DNA from: Rohdeia mirabilis
Lineage (GTDB): Bacteria; Planctomycetota; UBA1135; GCA-002686595
Direction of reading: 5' to 3'
Assembly (NCBI GenBank): GCA_007750655.1
Contig: CP036290.1
Location: 4,836,001-4,900,000 of the forward strand
DNA: 64,000 nt
Below the pieces are notes generated by a model that worked only from the letters and a program-made list of their open reading frames with translations, made no database searches and was not told the DNA's origin. The position numbers and the translations under genes are program-made. This document shows positions 51,303 through 60,043 of the stretch, in pieces (the stretch's first letter is position 1; each line of letters opens with the position of its first letter).

Positions 51303-51971
51303 ATGTCCCTGTCGCTCCGCGCACGCCTTCGATCCAGCGCCGCTCCCGTCCTCGCTTCGTGCCTCTTTGCGGCCGTCGCCCCAGTCGCGCTGCACACGTT
51401 CTCGGTCGACGAGACCGAAGAACCTCCGGCCCGCTACCTGCTCACCGTCGACGGCACGACGACGACGGTCTTCGCCGAGCGGAACTTCGAGATCGCGGTG
51501 GGTGGGGCCACGTACCGCGGCTCGATCGAGCCCTTGCCCACGCGCGAGCTCACCGTCGACGGGTACTGCTTCGAGTATCCGGTCGGCATGTCGTTCGAGC
51601 ACGAGTCGGAGGACGGCGTGACGATCTGGACCCTCGAAGGGAGCGAGACGACCGCCATGGTCTTCAGGTTCGACGAACGCTTCACGCTCGACGAGATGGC
51701 GGAGATCCAGGAGGACGGGCTCGGTGAGTTGGGTGAGACGGACACATCGCCCGCCTCGATGAAGCTCGGCGACCACGAGGTCGGCGGCGTGCGGATCCGG
51801 ATGGAAGCGGGCCCGTTCGGGCTCACGTCCGAAGTCTTCCCGTTCGAGGACGCCGAGGACTCGCACCTGTGGCTGATCCTCCAGGACGCGCGCGAGAGCC
51901 CGGACGAGCCGACCGACGAGTTCACCGCCGTGCAGGACGTGATCTCCGAGAGCTTCAGGGCCGTGCTATGA
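51303..51971 (+). CDS. Secreted protein of unknown function
   Basis: 222 residues with a likely signal peptide (MSLSLRARLRSSAAPVLASC, then LFAAVAPVALHTFS). The mature part is beta-rich and acidic (RYLLTVDGTTTTVFAERNFE, AVGGATYRGSIEPLPTRELT, FRFDERFTLDEMAEIQEDGL). It has a small conserved-looking core (YCFEYPVGMSFEHESEDG). Family not recognised. Confidence 0.55.
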   Translation: MSLSLRARLRSSAAPVLASCLFAAVAPVALHTFSVDETEEPPARYLLTVDGTTTTVFAERNFEIAVGGATYRGSIEPLPTRELTVDGYCFEYPVGMSFEHESEDGVTIWTLEGSETTAMVFRFDERFTLDEMAEIQEDGLGELGETDTSPASMKLGDHEVGGVRIRMEAGPFGLTSEVFPFEDAEDSHLWLILQDARESPDEPTDEFTAVQDVISESFRAVL

Positions 51972-52005
51972 GCGCCGGAGCACCACGAACGACCGCGCGG
52001 AACGT

Positions 52006-52722
52006 GTGAACGACTGGCAGACGATCGTGGCGCTGACGGCGATGGCGGGACTCGCGATGCCGGCGGGCGCGCTGCTGGCGCGTATCGAGCGCATTCCGTC
52101 GCGCTGGCTCGAGGAGGAGGTCCAGCACACGATCGTGGCCTTCGGCGGTGGGGCGCTCCTGTCGGCCGTCGCGCTCGTGCTGGTCCCGGACGGGATGGAC
52201 GCGCTCTGGATCGGGTGGGGTGCGCCGTGCTTCGCGGCCGGTGGCGTCGCGTTCATGGCCCTCGACCGCTGGCTCGCGAGGTCGAAGAGCGCGGCCAGCA
52301 ACCTCGCGGCGATGCTTTCGGACTTCGTGCCGGAGGCGATCGCGCTGGGTGCCGCGTTCGCGGTCGGGCGCACGACGGGGTTCCTGCTGGCGCTGTTGAT
52401 GGCGCTGCAGAACGTGCCCGAGGGCTTCAACGCCTACCGCGAGCTGCGTGCATCGAGCGGCATCTCCGGCGGGCGCCTGATCGCCGGGTTCACCGCGATG
52501 GCGCTGCTCGGGCCGCTCGCCGGACTGGCGGGGTACTTCTGGCTGGGCGACGCGCCCGAGGCCGTGGGTGGCATCATGCTGTTCGCCGCCGGCGGCATCC
52601 TGTACGCCGTCGTCGAGGACATTGCGCCCCAGGCGCACCTCGAACGACGCTGGGCGCCGCCCCTGGGCGCGATCGCGGGCTTCCTGCTCGGGATGATCGG
52701 CGACAGCTTCGTGCGCGGCTGA
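52006..52722 (+). CDS. ZIP-family-like metal transporter
   Basis: 238 residues from a GTG at 52006. Eight or so membrane helices; the hallmark metal-site segments are LSDFVPEAIALGAAFAVG (with D and E, in place of the H-x-x-x-E of true ZIPs) and ALLMALQNVPEGFNAYREL (N-x-PEG, the classic ZIP helix 4/5 motif). It moves divalent metals such as zinc or iron into the cytosol; direction and metal are inferred. The GTG at 52004 is out of frame and is not considered. Confidence 0.82.
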   Translation: MNDWQTIVALTAMAGLAMPAGALLARIERIPSRWLEEEVQHTIVAFGGGALLSAVALVLVPDGMDALWIGWGAPCFAAGGVAFMALDRWLARSKSAASNLAAMLSDFVPEAIALGAAFAVGRTTGFLLALLMALQNVPEGFNAYRELRASSGISGGRLIAGFTAMALLGPLAGLAGYFWLGDAPEAVGGIMLFAAGGILYAVVEDIAPQAHLERRWAPPLGAIAGFLLGMIGDSFVRG

Positions 52723-52768
52723 GCGAGCGCACAGCGCTCGGCCCACGCGATCCGACCGGCCAACGACG

Positions 52769-53344
52769 ATGCACGAGCCTTCACACGTCATCCGGACAGT
52801 GCGACCCGCCACGGTCGAGGACGCGCTGGCGATCTGCGAGCTCCACGTCGCCGCGTGGCAACGGGCCTACCGCGGCATCGTGCCCGACCGGGTGCTCGAG
52901 GCCCTGACCGTCGAGTCGAAGCTCGAGCAGCGACGCGCGCTACTGGCCGCGGGCGAGCGGACGAACCTCGTGGCCGAGCGCGGCGGTGCGGTGATCGGTT
53001 GGTCGGCCTTCGGCCCGGGCAGGGACGACGACGCGGGTGGCGCGGGCGAGCTGTACGCGATCTACGTGCACCCCGATCACTGGCGTGGCGGCGCGGGACG
53101 AGCGCTGCTCGTGGCGAGTGAGGCCGGGCTTGCGGAAGAGGGCTACGGGCGCGCCACGCTCTGGGTCCTGAGGGACAACGTCCGCACACGAGCGTTCTAC
53201 GAAGCTGGCGGTTGGCGCGCGGACGGCACCGGAACCGAGCACGTGTTCGACGGCGCCGCGGTGCCGTCGGTGCGCTACGCCAGAACGCTCGTCAGCGGGC
53301 AGGGTCGACCGAGCCCGACCGACGCACCTTCCACTCGTCCGTGA
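52769..53344 (+). CDS. GNAT-family N-acetyltransferase
   Basis: 191 residues. IRTVRPATVEDALAICELHV starts the fold, LYAIYVHPDHWRGGAGRALL is the acetyl-CoA binding strand-loop, and LWVLRDNVRTRAFYEAGGWR is the typical C-terminal half. The substrate is unknown. Its last 53 bp lie over the 3' end of the tautomerase gene on the other strand. Confidence 0.88.
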   Translation: MHEPSHVIRTVRPATVEDALAICELHVAAWQRAYRGIVPDRVLEALTVESKLEQRRALLAAGERTNLVAERGGAVIGWSAFGPGRDDDAGGAGELYAIYVHPDHWRGGAGRALLVASEAGLAEEGYGRATLWVLRDNVRTRAFYEAGGWRADGTGTEHVFDGAAVPSVRYARTLVSGQGRPSPTDAPSTRP

Positions 53345-53513
53345 GCATCCCCTCGTAGCCCCAGTCCTCGTCGGCGATCTCCTGGATCACCACATGGATG
53401 TGCTCGGGGCGTTTGCCGAGCTCGCGAACCAGTGAGTCGGTGACGTCGCGCACCAGCGCGCGTTTCTGGTCGCGCGTGGCGCCCGTGGTGATCTGAATGT
53501 TGACGTAGGGCAT
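53292..53513 (-). CDS. 4-oxalocrotonate tautomerase-like protein
   Basis: 73 residues. MPYVNIQITTGATRDQKRAL has the catalytic Pro exposed after Met removal. RELGKRPEHIHVVIQEIADE continues the beta-alpha-beta fold of the 62-residue 4-OT family, here with a longer tail (WKVRRSGSVDPAR). Converging on the GNAT gene; the 53-bp 3' overlap is natural in such a compact genome but could also mean the annotated tails are over-read. Confidence 0.85.
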   Translation of the reverse strand: MPYVNIQITTGATRDQKRALVRDVTDSLVRELGKRPEHIHVVIQEIADEDWGYEGMLTDEWKVRRSGSVDPAR

Positions 53514-53585
53514 TGGATCGGTGGTGGAGCGCTAGGCTCGTCGGTGTGGTTCGAAACTGGACCTCAGCCCGTCCCACGACCACCC

Positions 53586-53927
53586 ATGAACGCCGCCCAG
53601 TTCCGCCGTCTCGCCCTCGCGCTGCCCGAGGTGGTCGAGCACGAACACCACGACCATCCGGACTTCCGCGTGGGCGGCAAGGTCTTCGCGACCCTCGGCC
53701 CGGACGGGTCGTGGGCCATGGTGAAGCTGCCGCCCGACGCGCAAGCCGACCTGATCGATCGCGACCCAGAAGCCTACGAGCCGATGCCCGGTGCGTGGGG
53801 GCGACAGGGCTGTACGCGGGTGTCGTTGACCGCCGCGCAGCGCACGGACGTCGAGCCCGCCCTCGCCCTCGCCTGGCACACGCGCGCCACACCGGCGATC
53901 CGCAAGAAGCACGGCGGCGGAAGGTGA
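53586..53927 (+). CDS. MmcQ/YjbR-family protein
   Basis: 113 residues from the ATG at 53586 (MNAAQFRRLALALPEVVEHE). The family pattern is clear: HPDFRVGGKVFATLGPDGSW, AMVKLPPDAQADLIDRDP, and PAIRKKHGGGR. A cyanobacterial-phycobilisome-like double-wing fold is known for this family, which is thought to bind DNA or nucleotides. Divergent from the tautomerase gene. Confidence 0.85.
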   Translation: MNAAQFRRLALALPEVVEHEHHDHPDFRVGGKVFATLGPDGSWAMVKLPPDAQADLIDRDPEAYEPMPGAWGRQGCTRVSLTAAQRTDVEPALALAWHTRATPAIRKKHGGGR

Positions 53928-53996
53928 GCACGCGTCGCGTTGCGCCGTGGATCGACGCGGTGCGGGCGACGCGCACTCTTCACCTGGCGCGCGCGT

Positions 53997-55712
53997 TCAT
54001 GACGGTGTCGGCGGGGCGGGTTCGTCGCTCTCGCTGCGGCGGCTCTCGTCGGTGAGCACCGAACGCACGGCGGCAGCCAGCCTGCGCCCGGTCTGGTACT
54101 CCTCGTCGACGACCACGGTCGCGCCCGCATCGGTGAGCTCGGGCGCGAGGCGGTGGTAGCGCGCGCGGACGATGATCTGGATCGAAGGGGCGAGCGTGCG
54201 AACGGCCGCCACGATCTGCTGGGCCGCCGCATGGTCCGGGAGGGCGATGACGAGCGCGCGCGCGTGTTCGATCCCGTGGTGGATCAGGGTCTCGGTGCTC
54301 GTCGCGTCGCCGACCGCGGCACGCAGGCCGATCGAACGCGCCAGGTCGACGTTGGAGGGGCCCAGGTCCAGGACCAGCGTCTCGCGCCCGTTCTCGTGCA
54401 GTTCGCGCCCGACCTCCTGGCCGGCCGGTCCGAAGCCGACGATGAACACCTCGGCCGCGCCGTGCCCCGGCTCGACCACGTCGTCGGTGTCGTCGAAGGT
54501 CGCGGCCCCGCGCCGCTGACGTGCGAGCCGGTTGCCGATCGGCAGCGCACCGCGGATCAGGAACGGCGTGGCGAAGAGCGTGACGAGCGTCGCGGACACC
54601 AGCAGGCGGAACAGGTGGTCGTCCACCAGGCCGTTCCCGCGCGCGATGCCGGCGATCACAACGCCGAACTCACCGACCTGGGCCAGCGCCACGCCGGCGG
54701 CCACGGCGTGGCGAAGCGGGACGCGCAGCCACATGGCGACGACGGCGACGATGGCGGCCTTGCCGAGCAGGACGAGGACCACGACCAGGGCCACGGCGCC
54801 GGCGTGGTCGGCGATCCAGATCGGGTCGCCCAGCATGCCGACCGAGGCGAAGAACAGCGTGACGAACAGCACGCGGAGGGCGCTCACGTCCGAGCGGATC
54901 TGGGTCGCGAAGGGCGACTCGGCGAGCATGATCCCGGCGATGAAGGCACCGAGGGCGGGCGAGACGTCGACGGCGTGCGCCGCAGCCGCGGACCCGAGGG
55001 CGAGCGTCGCGGCCAGGAGCACGAGCAGCTCGCGGTCGCGGGCGAAGTTCATCCCGGCGACGACGCGCGCGAGCAGACGGTTCAGAACCAGGTGGAAGCC
55101 GCCCACGAGCGCCACGAGCAGAGCGACGGCCTCGAGGAGGCGCACACCGATCTCGCCCGCTCCCCCTTCGCCCCCCATGACCGTGACCAGCAGCACGAGC
55201 GGCACCACCGAGACGTCCTGCATCAACAGGATCCCGAGGGCCGACCGTCCGTGGACGGAGTCGAGCTCCGTGCGGTCGATCAGGATCCGCAGCACGCTCG
55301 CCGTGGACGACAGGGCGACGATCGCGCCCACGGCGAGGGCCGTGCGGACTTCGTACCCGAAGGCCATCGCGACGAGACTCGCCAGAGCGAGGGTCGCGAC
55401 GACCTGCAGACTGCCACCCACGAGCGCGATGCGGCCGAGCTTGAGCAGACGCGAGACGGAGAACTCGAGCCCGATCGCGAACAGGAGCAGCGAGACGCCG
55501 AGCTCCGCGATGACGGGCAGCCCCGATTCCGCCTCGACGATGCCGAGGACACCCGGGCCGAGCAGCGCGCCCGCCGCCAGGTAGCCGAGGATCGCGGACT
55601 GCCGCAGCCGCTCGGAGACGATCGCCAGAGCGAGCGCCACCCCGAGCAGCACGAGGATCTGGAGGAGGATCGACCAGGCGGCGGGGTCGGCGGCGGCGAG
55701 CGCGAGCGGCAT
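53997..55712 (-). CDS. CPA2-type monovalent cation:proton antiporter with RCK domain
   Basis: 571 residues. Twelve to thirteen membrane helices, with family motifs LGYLAAGALLGPGVLG, IALSSTASVLRIL and QVGEFGVVIAG (Kef/CPA2 signature). The C-terminal TrkA-N/RCK domain begins VFIVGFGPAGQEVGRELHEN, a dinucleotide-binding loop. It exchanges potassium or sodium for protons, gated by NAD(H). It lies 10 bp after the S9 peptidase on the same strand. Confidence 0.92.
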   Translation of the reverse strand: MPLALAAADPAAWSILLQILVLLGVALALAIVSERLRQSAILGYLAAGALLGPGVLGIVEAESGLPVIAELGVSLLLFAIGLEFSVSRLLKLGRIALVGGSLQVVATLALASLVAMAFGYEVRTALAVGAIVALSSTASVLRILIDRTELDSVHGRSALGILLMQDVSVVPLVLLVTVMGGEGGAGEIGVRLLEAVALLVALVGGFHLVLNRLLARVVAGMNFARDRELLVLLAATLALGSAAAAHAVDVSPALGAFIAGIMLAESPFATQIRSDVSALRVLFVTLFFASVGMLGDPIWIADHAGAVALVVVLVLLGKAAIVAVVAMWLRVPLRHAVAAGVALAQVGEFGVVIAGIARGNGLVDDHLFRLLVSATLVTLFATPFLIRGALPIGNRLARQRRGAATFDDTDDVVEPGHGAAEVFIVGFGPAGQEVGRELHENGRETLVLDLGPSNVDLARSIGLRAAVGDATSTETLIHHGIEHARALVIALPDHAAAQQIVAAVRTLAPSIQIIVRARYHRLAPELTDAGATVVVDEEYQTGRRLAAAVRSVLTDESRRSESDEPAPPTPS

Positions 55713-55722
55713 GGGGACGACG

Positions 55723-57834
55723 TTACTCGTTCGACGTCGCGTCCCCGTCCGTCTCGCGCCCCGGATCGTGGCGTTCGAACCACTCGAGGATGTGGACGAC
55801 CTTCGCGATCAGGTTGCTGGGTCGAGCGGTGATGCCGTGGCTGGCGCCGGGGATCCGCACCATGGCGGTGTCGATCTTGCGCAGCTTGAGCGCTTGATAG
55901 AACTGCTCCGTCTCGCTGATCGGGGTGCGCAGGTCGTCCTCGCCGGTCAGCAACATCGTCGGCGTCGTGACGTTGCCGACGCGACTGATGGGCGACCGCG
56001 CGAGGTAGGTCCCGGGCGCCTCCCAGGGCATGGCGCCGAACCAGTACTTGGCGAAGTAGAGGTAGGCGTCCGCGGTCAGGACGAAGCTGTACCAGTTGAT
56101 GACCGGCTTGGCGACGACGGCCGCCGCGAAGCGATCGGTGGTGCCGACGATCCAGGCCGTCAGGACGCCGCCGCCCGATCCCCCCGTCACGAAGAGACGT
56201 TCGGGATCCACGTAGCCGCGCTCGATCACCGCGTCGACGCCGTCCATCAAGTCGTCGTAGTCGTGCCCGGGATAGGCGTGGTGGATCTCGTTGCCGAAGT
56301 CCGCGCCGTAGCTCGTGCTGCCGCGCGGGTTCATGTAGAGCACCACGTAGCCGGCGGCCGCGAACAGCTGGCACTCGGCCGTGAAGCGCGGTCCGTAGTT
56401 GAGGAACGGGCCGCCGTGGATCTCGAGGATCAGCGGGTACTGCTGCTCGGGGTCGAAGTCGGGCGGCGTGACGATCCAGCCCTGCAGCTCGAGACCGTCG
56501 TGCGACGACTCGAAGCGAATCTCCTCGACGGCGCCCAGATCGCGGTTCCCGAGCAGATCCTCGTTGAGCTGGGTGACCTGGACGAGTTCGCCGTCCGCGC
56601 GCCGCACGAAGACGTCGGCCGGGCGTGCGGGCGACGTGCGATTGACCGCGATCGAGCCGTCGCGCGCCTGGGTGTACGAGCCGCTCGGATACGGACGGCC
56701 GAGCGACGTGCCGCCCAGGTCCTCGATCAGAACGTCCTGTCCGATCGGAGCGCCACCGATCACGACCTTGGTGCGCGCCAGCTTCGTGACGCCGAAGTCG
56801 TCGAAGGTGTAGAGCACGTGCGCACCGTCGGGCGACCACTCGATGGAATCGATGCTGCGATCGAACGAATGGCGAAAGCGCACCGTGCCGTCGCGATCGG
56901 CGACGAACAGCTCGTTCTGCTGATAGCCGAGCAGACGGTCCTCGAAACCCGTGAACGCGATCCAGCGGCCGTCCGGCGAGACGACGGGCGAGGACTCGGG
57001 ACCCGGCGCGTCGGTGAGCCGCTTCATCTCGCCCGTCGCGACGATCACCTCGTACAGGTCGCTCTGGTTCGTCGCGTACTCGGGCTCGTCGCCGCGGTAG
57101 CTCGACACGAGGATCGACGCGCCGTCCGGTGTCCAACTCGGCGTGCCGTTGACGTCGAACGCGCCGTGCGTCAGTTGGCGCGGCGTGCCGCCCTCGGCCG
57201 GAACCACGAACAGCTGGGTGTGTTCCGGTTCGACGAATCCCGACCCGTCCGAACGATAGTCGACCGTGTCGATCACGCGCGCCGGTTCGGCCCACTCGGC
57301 GCCCTTCGGCTTGGCGGGCATGGACGCGAACGACTCGCTCTCTGCCGGTACGCCCATGAGGAACGCGATCCAGCGTCCGTCGGGCGACCACGAGAGCCGG
57401 CCCGGTGAACTGGTGAGCCGCGTCAGGCTCGCCGTCTCGCCGGTGTCCATCCACCGACACCACAGCTGGACCGAGCCCTCTTCGCTGGACAGGTACACCA
57501 AGCGGTCTCCGCTCGGCGACCAGCGCGGCGACCCGTTGTAGGCGGTGCCGCTCGTCAGCGGCCGATGTCCGGACCCGTCCGTTCCGACGATCCAGAGGTT
57601 GCCGCGCCGCCGGTCCTTCATGACGTCGAAGAACGTGCGGACGTAGACCACGTGCTCGCCGTCGGGCGCGATGCGCGGATCGTCGGCGTACTCGAGGTCG
57701 AACACGTCCATCAGCTCGAGCGGACGCGTGGCCTGGGTTGCCGAGTCCGTGTCGCGCGCGGCGGCGGCGGTGACGTCTTGCGGCGGATGGGCGAGCGCGC
57801 ACAGCGCGGCGGTGAGGAGCAACGAGGTGGTCAT
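55723..57834 (-). CDS. Secreted S9-family prolyl oligopeptidase-like peptidase
   Basis: 703 residues with a signal peptide (MTTSLLLTAALCALAHPPQD). A seven-bladed propeller of TolB type (IAPDGEHVVYVRTF, WSPSGDRLVYLSS, WSPDGRWIAFLMG, WTPDGASILVSSYRG, VSPDGRWIAFTGF, WSPDGAHVLYTFDD) precedes the alpha/beta-hydrolase domain (from about 440). The nucleophile is in VTGGSGGGVLTAWIVG (Ser), followed by the Asp in TGEDDLRTPISE and the His in PGASHGITARPS. It cleaves short peptides, probably in the periplasm. Confidence 0.93.
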   Translation of the reverse strand: MTTSLLLTAALCALAHPPQDVTAAAARDTDSATQATRPLELMDVFDLEYADDPRIAPDGEHVVYVRTFFDVMKDRRRGNLWIVGTDGSGHRPLTSGTAYNGSPRWSPSGDRLVYLSSEEGSVQLWCRWMDTGETASLTRLTSSPGRLSWSPDGRWIAFLMGVPAESESFASMPAKPKGAEWAEPARVIDTVDYRSDGSGFVEPEHTQLFVVPAEGGTPRQLTHGAFDVNGTPSWTPDGASILVSSYRGDEPEYATNQSDLYEVIVATGEMKRLTDAPGPESSPVVSPDGRWIAFTGFEDRLLGYQQNELFVADRDGTVRFRHSFDRSIDSIEWSPDGAHVLYTFDDFGVTKLARTKVVIGGAPIGQDVLIEDLGGTSLGRPYPSGSYTQARDGSIAVNRTSPARPADVFVRRADGELVQVTQLNEDLLGNRDLGAVEEIRFESSHDGLELQGWIVTPPDFDPEQQYPLILEIHGGPFLNYGPRFTAECQLFAAAGYVVLYMNPRGSTSYGADFGNEIHHAYPGHDYDDLMDGVDAVIERGYVDPERLFVTGGSGGGVLTAWIVGTTDRFAAAVVAKPVINWYSFVLTADAYLYFAKYWFGAMPWEAPGTYLARSPISRVGNVTTPTMLLTGEDDLRTPISETEQFYQALKLRKIDTAMVRIPGASHGITARPSNLIAKVVHILEWFERHDPGRETDGDATSNE

Positions 57835-57943
57835 GGCGCGACCACCCTAGCGCGCCAGCGGTTCGTTTCCCGTGCAGGCGCTTCGCGATCGATCCCGTGC
57901 ATCGGCCCGCGCGGATCCGGCGACCGCGGTGCACACTCTCGCC

Positions 57944-58348
57944 ATGATCCAGCTCCGAACCCTGGCCGCGGTCGCGCTCGCCCTGGTGTCGGCCGGGTGC
58001 GAGGCCGAGATTCCGCCGGCCGCCCAGACCGAGTCCGCTCTGACCGAAACGCTCCAGCGGCTCGACATGTTCGCCGCGACGCATGGGCGTCTGCCCGCGG
58101 TGCTGAGCGAGTTGGCCGACCGGCACGGGCACGCGAACCGCACCGTCGACGGCTGGGGGAACCCGCTCCAGTACTCGGTCGACGCGGACGGCATTCTGAC
58201 CCTGCGCAGCCTGGGCTCGGACGGCGCTCCGGGCGGGCAGAGACTGGCCGCCGACGTAGAACGGCGACTGCGCACCCGGCGCGACGACGGCTCGCTCTGG
58301 GCGGGCTCGGCGACCTGGATCATGGACGCCGTGGTCCGCGAACCCTGA
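57944..58348 (+). CDS. Lipoprotein with GspG-like (type II secretion pseudopilin) C-terminal motif
   Basis: 134 residues from the ATG at 57944. The lipobox is VSAGCE (cysteine at about 18). The body has LQRLDMFAATHGRLPAVLSE and DGWGNPLQYSVDADGILTLR, then LGSDGAPGG, which is the C-terminal calcium-binding end of GspG-like pseudopilins (DGWGNPY, SLGADG-PGG). It has a lipid anchor instead of the prepilin leader, so it does not enter a pilus in the normal way. A domain borrowed by a lipoprotein is my reading. Confidence 0.6.
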   Translation: MIQLRTLAAVALALVSAGCEAEIPPAAQTESALTETLQRLDMFAATHGRLPAVLSELADRHGHANRTVDGWGNPLQYSVDADGILTLRSLGSDGAPGGQRLAADVERRLRTRRDDGSLWAGSATWIMDAVVREP

Positions 58349-58398
58349 GCGCCGCCCCGGTTCGAGCGAACATCGCGTGGCGGGGCTAGGCTGGGTGA

Positions 58399-59133
58399 AT
58401 GGCCGCCAAACCCACCACGATCGCCGGATACCTCGCCGCGCTCACCGATGAACGCCGCGCCGCGATCAACAGCATTCGCGCGGTCATCAATCGGTACCTC
58501 GACCCGCGCTTCGCCGAAGGCATGCAGTACGGAATGCCGGCCTGGTTCCTGCCCCACTCGGAGTATCCGGGCGGCTACCACTGCGACCCGAAGCAACCGC
58601 TGCCCTTCGCGAGCATCGCGTCGCAGAAGAGCCACATCGGCATCTACCTCTTCTGCATCTACACGAACCCCGCGGAGAAGGAGCAGTTCGAGAAGGAGTG
58701 GGCGGCCACGGGCAAGCGTCTCAACATGGGCGCGAGCTGCGTGCGCGTGAAGAAGCTCGAGGACGTGCCGCTCGACGTCCTGGGCCGGGCGATCAAGCGC
58801 ATGACCGCCAAGAAGTTCGTGGCGAGCTACGAGGCGGCGCGAGCCGGTTCGGCCAGCGCGCGCGGCACCAAGAAGAAGGCGGCGAGCGCGAAGAAGGTCG
58901 CCAAGAAGGCTCCGACGAAGAGCGCGGCAGTCGCGAAGGCCCGTGGTTCCAAGGCGGCGACCAGCGCCGCGGCGAAGTCGAAGACGAAGACGAAGAAGGC
59001 CGTCGAGAAGGCGGCCACGAAGCCTGCGGCGAAACCTGCGAAGAAGGTCGCGAAGAAGGTCGCCGCGAAAGGAGCGACGCGCCGGACGCCGGCTCGCGCG
59101 AAGGTCACGAAGAAGGTCGCGCGGAAGACCTGA
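58399..59133 (+). CDS. DUF1801 domain protein with histone H1-like tail
   Basis: 244 residues. Residues 5-145 match DUF1801 (TIAGYLAALTDERRAAINSI, EGMQYGMPAWFLPHSEYPGG, HIGIYLFCIYTNPAEKEQFE). The remaining 100 residues are almost only Lys, Ala, Thr, Ser and Pro in KKAA/AKKV repeats, as in H1-like bacterial proteins, and should bind DNA non-specifically. The fusion is reasonable because the tail is in frame with no change in codon style. Role unknown. Confidence 0.8.
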   Translation: MAAKPTTIAGYLAALTDERRAAINSIRAVINRYLDPRFAEGMQYGMPAWFLPHSEYPGGYHCDPKQPLPFASIASQKSHIGIYLFCIYTNPAEKEQFEKEWAATGKRLNMGASCVRVKKLEDVPLDVLGRAIKRMTAKKFVASYEAARAGSASARGTKKKAASAKKVAKKAPTKSAAVAKARGSKAATSAAAKSKTKTKKAVEKAATKPAAKPAKKVAKKVAAKGATRRTPARAKVTKKVARKT

Positions 59134-59140
59134 ACGTCCG

Positions 59141-60043
59141 TCAGAGCGACCGCTCCAGGAAACCGAGCGTCACGTCGAGCGCTTCGCGCAGCGTGGGACG
59201 CCGCTCGCGGGCGCGCCAGGTATCCGCACGCGCGCCGAAGTTGTGGCCGGCCCCGTCCACCAGGTGCAGCGTGGTCGGCGCCACGCGAGTGGACTCGATC
59301 GCGGCGACGAAAGCGCGCGCCTCGTCCTGGGTCGTGGCTCGATCCCGCGCGCCGTTGACGATCAACAGCGGCCCGTCGAACCGCCGCGCAGCCGCTCTCA
59401 GGTCGTAGCGACCCGCGTTCTCCGTGAAGTCGTGGAAGAGGTCGCGCTCGAGCTTCCAGGTCCGGCCGTCGGCCAGACGCACTTCGAGCACGCCGTTCTC
59501 GGCCCACTCGACCAGACGGTCGGGGTCGTAGCGCCCGACGTGGCCTCCGGCCGACCAACCGACGACTGCGCGGTAGCCGCCGACCTCGCTGGCGTGGACG
59601 AGGGCCATCGCGGCGCCACGGCTGTGTCCGAACAGGGCCCCGCGCGTGGGATCGACGCCCGGCACGCACCCCGACCGCACGAGCTCGGTCACGGCGGCCA
59701 CGTCGTCGAGCTCCTGGGCGTAGGTGTTCGTCGCGAAACCGACCTCGTCGTCGAGCGCCCAGGATCGCCCGCGATCGGTGCCGCGCACCCCGCCTCCGGA
59801 CAGGTCGAACAGGACCGTGGCGATTCCGCGCTGGGCCAGCTCCTCGGCCAGGACGGGGAAGAAGCCCCAGCTCATGGACGTGAGGTAGCCGTGGACCGCC
59901 ACCACGTGCGCGCGGGGCGCGGACCCTTCCGGCGCGGCGCCGACCACGCGCCCGCGGACCACGGGGCGCGCGCCGTCCCGCCGAACGCGCGCATGGGGCA
60001 GCTCGAGTTCGAACGCCTGTCCCGGCGGCAACGCGCGAGTCAC
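59141..60043 (-). CDS. Alpha/beta-hydrolase
   Basis: 300 residues from a GTG at 60043, which overlaps the acyltransferase stop by 4 bp (GTGA). The nucleophile elbow is LFGHSRGAAMALVHAS (Ser). The early strand VVAVHGYLTSMSWGFFPVLA carries the oxyanion region, GPLLIVNGARDRATTQDEAR the Asp, and DGAGHNFGA the His. It probably hydrolyses an ester or acts on a lipid, given its coupling to the acyltransferase. The longer frame upstream (to 60661) belongs to the other gene and is rejected. Confidence 0.85.
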   Translation of the reverse strand: MTRALPPGQAFELELPHARVRRDGARPVVRGRVVGAAPEGSAPRAHVVAVHGYLTSMSWGFFPVLAEELAQRGIATVLFDLSGGGVRGTDRGRSWALDDEVGFATNTYAQELDDVAAVTELVRSGCVPGVDPTRGALFGHSRGAAMALVHASEVGGYRAVVGWSAGGHVGRYDPDRLVEWAENGVLEVRLADGRTWKLERDLFHDFTENAGRYDLRAAARRFDGPLLIVNGARDRATTQDEARAFVAAIESTRVAPTTLHLVDGAGHNFGARADTWRARERRPTLREALDVTLGFLERSL

